Shown one piece after another: positions 60,969 to 64,000 of a stretch of 64,000 bases of DNA. The translations under genes were made by a program, and so were the position numbers. Position 1 is the first letter of the stretch, and each line of letters starts with the position of its first letter. The notes beneath the pieces were generated by a model, which was given only the letters and a program-made list of their open reading frames with translations, did no database searches and had not been told where the DNA came from. The stretch comes from an uncultured Candidatus Saccharibacteria bacterium (GTDB taxonomy: Bacteria > Patescibacteriota > Saccharimonadia > Saccharimonadales > Saccharimonadaceae), in NCBI GenBank assembly GCA_938036785.1, contig CALHWE010000012.1:124001-188000 (forward strand). The letters are read 5' to 3'.

Positions 60969-61073
60969 GGTGCTATAGCTGAACCGAAAATGTTCCGGCC
61001 AGATTATACTACAGCGATCATCCGTCTGCTGTATAGCTGGCCTCCATATATTTTCTTGTTCAGCTATAGCACC
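60969..61073 (-). repeat. Structured intergenic repeat A, copy 2
   Basis: The outer stem is a perfect 16-bp inverted repeat (GGTGCTATAGCTGAAC, 60969-60984, with 61058-61073). Inside, on the minus strand, are ACAAGAAAATATATGGAG, GGCCAG, an apical loop with AGCAGACGGATGATC, CTGGCC and GGAACATTTTCGG, as in the copy at 6778-6895. The outer stem sequence is unrelated to that copy. It lies between divergent pth and the CobW-type gene. Confidence 0.7.
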
Positions 61074-61159
61074 GTACTCAGTAGCCTTACTCCTTAGTAT
61101 AAGGCCACAGGATCCTCTGTAGAGCGAGCGGGCATGCCCTGCCATGTTATACTAAACCC

Positions 61160-62128
61160 ATGGCCCAGCGCGATAATGATCTTGAATTTAGCCTTAATGC
61201 TGCCTTTGATGAGCAGCGCACCCAGCCTGGCCTGGTGCCGCTCTACCTCATCAATGGCTCGCTGGGAGCGGGCAAAACGAGCGTACTGGAGTATCTTTTG
61301 CGCCAGCCAGAGTTTGCTGGCTCGCGCGTGATTGAGAATGAATATGCCAATGAGAATGTCGATGGCTACCGGCTAGAAGGCCTGGCAGAGCTTGTGACGA
61401 CGCTGGCGGGCGACTGCGTGTGCTGCTCGTCTAAGCATGCCTTGACGCGCATGCTGCTGGATTTTTGCCAGTCGTCCCCTGCCCCAGTTTTTATCGAGGC
61501 AACAGGGGTCGCGCGGACGATGAACTTGGTAGAGAAGCTCATCAATGCGCGAATCTTTGCCAAATACGAGCTGCTGCAGAGCTATTACGTCATCACGGCG
61601 TACGAAATCTTGCATGGCATTGAGCCAGCCCACGAGGTGGAGCTGCAAGCCGCCGACACGATTCTCATCACCAAAGAAGATCTCCTGCATGGCGACGACC
61701 GCGCCACCTATGATGCCAAGCGCCGCGCCCTACCCTACACGCGGGTGCTATCTGCGCCGCATGGGCGTTTTGACCTCAGTAAGATCACAACGCCATCAAG
61801 CCTGCTCACCTTCTTCGACACTTATGATGGTGAACTTGCCGTGCCAGATAACCCGACCTACAGCGTCATTGATATGTCGCAGCTCACTGCTACCGAGGCA
61901 GCCTTTGAGACGCTGTGGCTGGAGCTCTTTGCAACGTATGAGCTGCGCCGGCTCAAGGGGTGCTTTATTGATGAGCATGGTACGCGCCGGCACATCGAGG
62001 CTACGCCCGAGCAGATTCAGATCACCACTGGCCAGCCTGGCGAAGCACCCAAGCTGGTCTGCATTGGCACCCACGCCAGCAGCATCACCCGCGATGGGCT
62101 GGTGGCGCAGCTGATGATGTTTGGGTAA
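61160..62128 (+). CDS. CobW/COG0523-type G3E GTPase (metallochaperone-like)
   Basis: The 322-residue protein has Walker A NGSLGAGKTSVLEYLL, switch-region ENEYANENVDG, the metal-binding CxCC as GDCVCCSS, and EATGVARTMNL, then TKEDLL in the NKxD position. The C-terminal domain is short. COG0523 proteins deliver zinc or cobalt to client enzymes. TATACT (61148-61153) is 6 nt before the ATG with no ribosome site: leaderless. Confidence 0.85.
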   Translation: MAQRDNDLEFSLNAAFDEQRTQPGLVPLYLINGSLGAGKTSVLEYLLRQPEFAGSRVIENEYANENVDGYRLEGLAELVTTLAGDCVCCSSKHALTRMLLDFCQSSPAPVFIEATGVARTMNLVEKLINARIFAKYELLQSYYVITAYEILHGIEPAHEVELQAADTILITKEDLLHGDDRATYDAKRRALPYTRVLSAPHGRFDLSKITTPSSLLTFFDTYDGELAVPDNPTYSVIDMSQLTATEAAFETLWLELFATYELRRLKGCFIDEHGTRRHIEATPEQIQITTGQPGEAPKLVCIGTHASSITRDGLVAQLMMFG

Positions 62129-62219
62129 GGTGATCGATATCAATTGCTAGCTTGGGTGCGAAAATGCGAAAACCTCTTATTTTCCCTGTGTCGTATTACG
62201 CCTGTAGTTTGGGACACTT

Positions 62220-62242
62220 AGTGGTAGGGCTACCACTTTTTT
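62220..62242 (+). terminator. Terminator of the CobW-type gene
   Basis: AGTGGTAG pairs with CTACCACT around GG, followed by TTTTT. Confidence 0.9.
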
Positions 62243-62320
62243 GGTGCTGGCTGCTGACGGAGTGCTTTATGGATCATTTCGAGATAGAATTTATTCGCTG
62301 ACCCATCAGTATAGCGGGTC

Positions 62321-62402
62321 TATAGAGCGAACTGACAAGCAGGAGAATATGCGCAGCAGCGTAGCCGCTGGTAATTCTGGCGGCTTGTCAGCTCGGTCTA
62401 TA
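62321..62402 (-). repeat. 20-bp inverted repeat downstream of the 83-residue gene
   Basis: TATAGAGCGAACTGACAAGC (62321-62340) and 62383-62402 are complementary at 18 of 20 positions. On the minus strand the hairpin begins at the stop codon of the small gene, so it may protect or end that transcript; there is no T-run. Confidence 0.6.
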
Positions 62403-62649
62403 CTGAGCGAGCATGTTCGAACTCGCTCAGGGCATGTAGGGTATATGGACAAAGCAGCTCAGACATTTGTCTGAACTCGTCGAATCCGTCAACACACACT
62501 GCTACAGTGTGTGTCGTGAACTCAAGGCAGGCATACAGATGTTCTCCTGGACGGAGAGCATCTGTAGCAGCGTCGTGCATGAACGTGTCGAGCTTACGCC
62601 CGACGCGTCCTTGGCTTACACTAACACCGGGGTTGTAATATGTGCCCAT
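62398..62649 (-). CDS. Small 83-residue protein with hairpin-rich coding sequence
   Basis: The protein (MGTYYNPGVSVSQGRVGRKL onward, ending EFEHARSV) is soluble and of unknown family. AGGAG lies 10 nt before the ATG. The coding DNA contains four perfect or near-perfect inverted repeats: 62403-62430, 62459-62474, 62492-62514 and 62535-62565. A dense run of stems inside an ORF is unusual and may mean that the RNA itself is functional. Confidence 0.55.
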   Translation of the reverse strand: MGTYYNPGVSVSQGRVGRKLDTFMHDAATDALRPGEHLYACLEFTTHTVAVCVDGFDEFRQMSELLCPYTLHALSEFEHARSV

Positions 62650-62863
62650 GATACTCTTTCTCCTCATCCAGGCGGAGCGCCTGTGTCCCCTCTCGAGAAA
62701 ACACTGCTCTGACGCCCGGATGGCGGCCAGCAAGATGAGGTTATCGGGCACTAACTACTATTGGCCTAGGAACTAGCGCCAGAGAATCTCACCTTGCTGT
62801 CTATTCTCCCGCTTGTCAAAAAACACTTTTGGTCAAACACGATAGGTTTGTCAACAAAAGCTA
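62650..62863 (-). promoter_or_regulatory. Structured 214-nt leader of the 83-residue gene
   Basis: On the minus strand GTGCCC, GATA and CCTCATC can pair with GATGAGG, TATC and GGGCAC around the ribosome site and start codon. Alternatively CATCCGGGCG pairs with CGCCTGGATG. Both use the GGATGAGG segment, so the two folds exclude each other, as in a regulatory switch. Confidence 0.5.
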
Positions 62864-62898
62864 ATATAATATATATCAATAATTGATAACGCTGTCAA
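62856..62898 (-). promoter_or_regulatory. Promoter module P, copy 2
   Basis: On the minus strand TTGACA (62893-62898 complement), 17-nt spacer, TATATA (62870-62875 complement), then TATATTAGCTTTT. It is nearly identical to the module at 39933-39974. Confidence 0.7.
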
Positions 62899-62962
62899 CT
62901 TCTTTCTATATGTAGCACAGCACATCATGAACGCCTCGTAGCACGCGCTTGTGAGATTATAA

Positions 62963-64000
62963 TTATCGCTTGGTGGATCTTTCGGCGTCTTTGGCTTGCT
63001 TATATGCTTTCGTCACAGGCTCGAGGCCACGCTTGACGCGCTCGCGGTTGGCTTTGAGTTGCTTCTCGTCGCGGAAGGAGAGCTTGATGGGAGTACCAGT
63101 GTAGTCGTAGGTGTCGCGGATGCGCCGCTCGAGGTAGCGCTTGTAGCTCCAGTGGACGAACTTGAGGTTGCTGCCGTAGATAACGAACCATGGTGGGTTT
63201 GTGTCTGTCTGGACGATGTAGCGCAGCTTGGGGTGGGTATTCTTGAGGCCAGCTGGTGGGTGCTTCTGCACAGAGCGCTGCAGGAGGTCGTTGAGGGTGC
63301 GCGTGGTGGTCTTTTGCTGGCGATGGGTAGCAATACTAAGGGCAAGGTCGAATAACTTCGTCACATTCTGGCCGGTAACAGCACTGGTGAATATGAGTGG
63401 TGCCCACGGTGTGAAGTCGAACTGGGCGGAGATCTGCGGGGCGAGTGCATCGCGCGTGTAGGCATCTTTGCCTTCCACGGCGTCCCATTTGCTCACGACG
63501 ATGGCCATGCCCTTGCCTGCCTCGGCAATGATGCCAGCAAGCCGTTGGTCGAGGGCAGTGTTGAGTTCGTTCACGTCCATCAGGAGGAAGCAGATATCAG
63601 CCTCCTCGATGGCAGCCAAAGTGCGCAAGACGCTAAACTTCTCGATGCCCACCTCCTGCTTGCCTTGGCGGCGAATGCCAGCGGTGTCGAGCAGCTCGAT
63701 GGTTTGCCCCTGGTAGCGCAGACGGATGCGATTGACATCGCGCGTGGTGCCTGCTACTCCTGCCACAATGGCTTGCTGCTTGCCTGCCAGTGTGTTGAAG
63801 AGGCTGGATTTGCCGACATTTGGCCGGCCGATCAGCGCAATCTTGAGCACATCGCTTGGCTCGGCTTGGCGCTTCTCTGGGATGTGCTGGCAGATCTCAT
63901 CCAGCGCATCGCTAATGCCACTGTTGTGCTCGGCACTGGTGCGGATGATGCTCTTGATGCCAAGGCGGAGGAATTCACTGGTAGGTAGGCTACCCCGCAG
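62963..64000 (-). CDS. der: Ribosome-assembly GTPase Der (N-terminus beyond window)
   Basis: The frame is open to the right edge, so the first GTPase domain is mostly outside. Visible are the end of domain 1 (IIRTSAEHNSGISDALDEI), a linker, domain 2 with G1 LIGRPNVGKSSLFN, G2/G3 GTTRDVNRIRL and LLDTAGIRRQGK, G4 VVSKWDAVE, and the C-terminal KH-like domain (YIVQTDTNPPWFVIYGSNLK to YDYTGTPIKLSFR). Two tandem G domains are unique to Der/EngA, which matures the 50S subunit. Confidence 0.95.
   Translation of the reverse strand: MRGSLPTSEFLRLGIKSIIRTSAEHNSGISDALDEICQHIPEKRQAEPSDVLKIALIGRPNVGKSSLFNTLAGKQQAIVAGVAGTTRDVNRIRLRYQGQTIELLDTAGIRRQGKQEVGIEKFSVLRTLAAIEEADICFLLMDVNELNTALDQRLAGIIAEAGKGMAIVVSKWDAVEGKDAYTRDALAPQISAQFDFTPWAPLIFTSAVTGQNVTKLFDLALSIATHRQQKTTTRTLNDLLQRSVQKHPPAGLKNTHPKLRYIVQTDTNPPWFVIYGSNLKFVHWSYKRYLERRIRDTYDYTGTPIKLSFRDEKQLKANRERVKRGLEPVTKAYKQAKDAERSTKR

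Noticed and set aside
62398..62751. RNase P RNA in the 62.4-62.9 kb unit
   Set aside because: GAGGAGAAAG only loosely resembles the P4 motif GAGGAAAGTCC and the matching 3' strand is absent.

Overview
The window looks like a chromosomal segment of a Candidatus Saccharibacteria (TM7) genome or a close Patescibacteria relative. This is inferred, not proven. The pointers are a compact GC-moderate genome, overlapping genes with ATGA or TAATG junctions, housekeeping genes without biosynthetic operons, a sigma-region-4/HARE-HTH fusion protein, a short MetK, and many secreted or surface proteins as expected of an epibiont. TGA is used as a stop throughout (xseB, histidine kinase, glyS, antitoxin), so the UGA-glycine code of Gracilibacteria is excluded.

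Layout. 1-8.4 kb: an RNA methyltransferase cut by the left edge, then a tight run of flippase-like protein, xseA-xseB, a membrane-anchored methyltransferase, a small two-component pair, recO and glyS. 8.4-13.7 kb: accessory stretch with AT-rich orphan genes, a NUDIX hydrolase, a CPBP protease and a Fic/Doc toxin-antitoxin pair; several promoters share a conserved box. 13.8-21 kb: a surface-protein island with a beta-propeller protein and a GH16-propeller protein, both with LAxTG wall anchors, and two paralogous secreted bulb-type lectins. 21-31.3 kb: mixed single genes (hypoxanthine phosphoribosyltransferase, NUDIX, SMI1/KNR4, glutamine amidotransferase, WYL regulator, RNase HI, metK under a SAM-I riboswitch). 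31.4-39.5 kb: a PIF1-like helicase, a gene broken at a GA dinucleotide tract (probable phase variation), a DUF4868/KwaB-like protein, GH1, YvcK, a HAD-like protein and GalU. 40-49 kb: the division and wall cluster mraZ, a probable tmRNA, rsmH, ftsL-like, ftsI, mraY, ftsW, murG, ftsQ. 49-51 kb: about 1.9 kb without recognisable genes. 51-64 kb: sigma4-HARE protein, topA, a CDP-alcohol phosphatidyltransferase, dprA, a candidate structured RNA, a serine protease, a DUF475 protein, pth, a CobW-type GTPase and der, cut by the right edge.

Two signals run through the whole window. First, many genes have a TANNNT -10 box only 6-9 nt before the start codon and no Shine-Dalgarno sequence, so they are probably read from leaderless mRNAs, while operon-internal and secreted-protein genes carry AGGAGG-type sites. 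Second, the intergenic regions hold several RNA-like elements with compensating stems: a hairpin repeat in two full and two partial copies, a two-hairpin motif shared by 35.2 kb and the tmRNA, a promoter-driven structured RNA at 57 kb, and two small-ORF transcripts that share a 40-bp promoter module. These last items are the best candidates for something undescribed.
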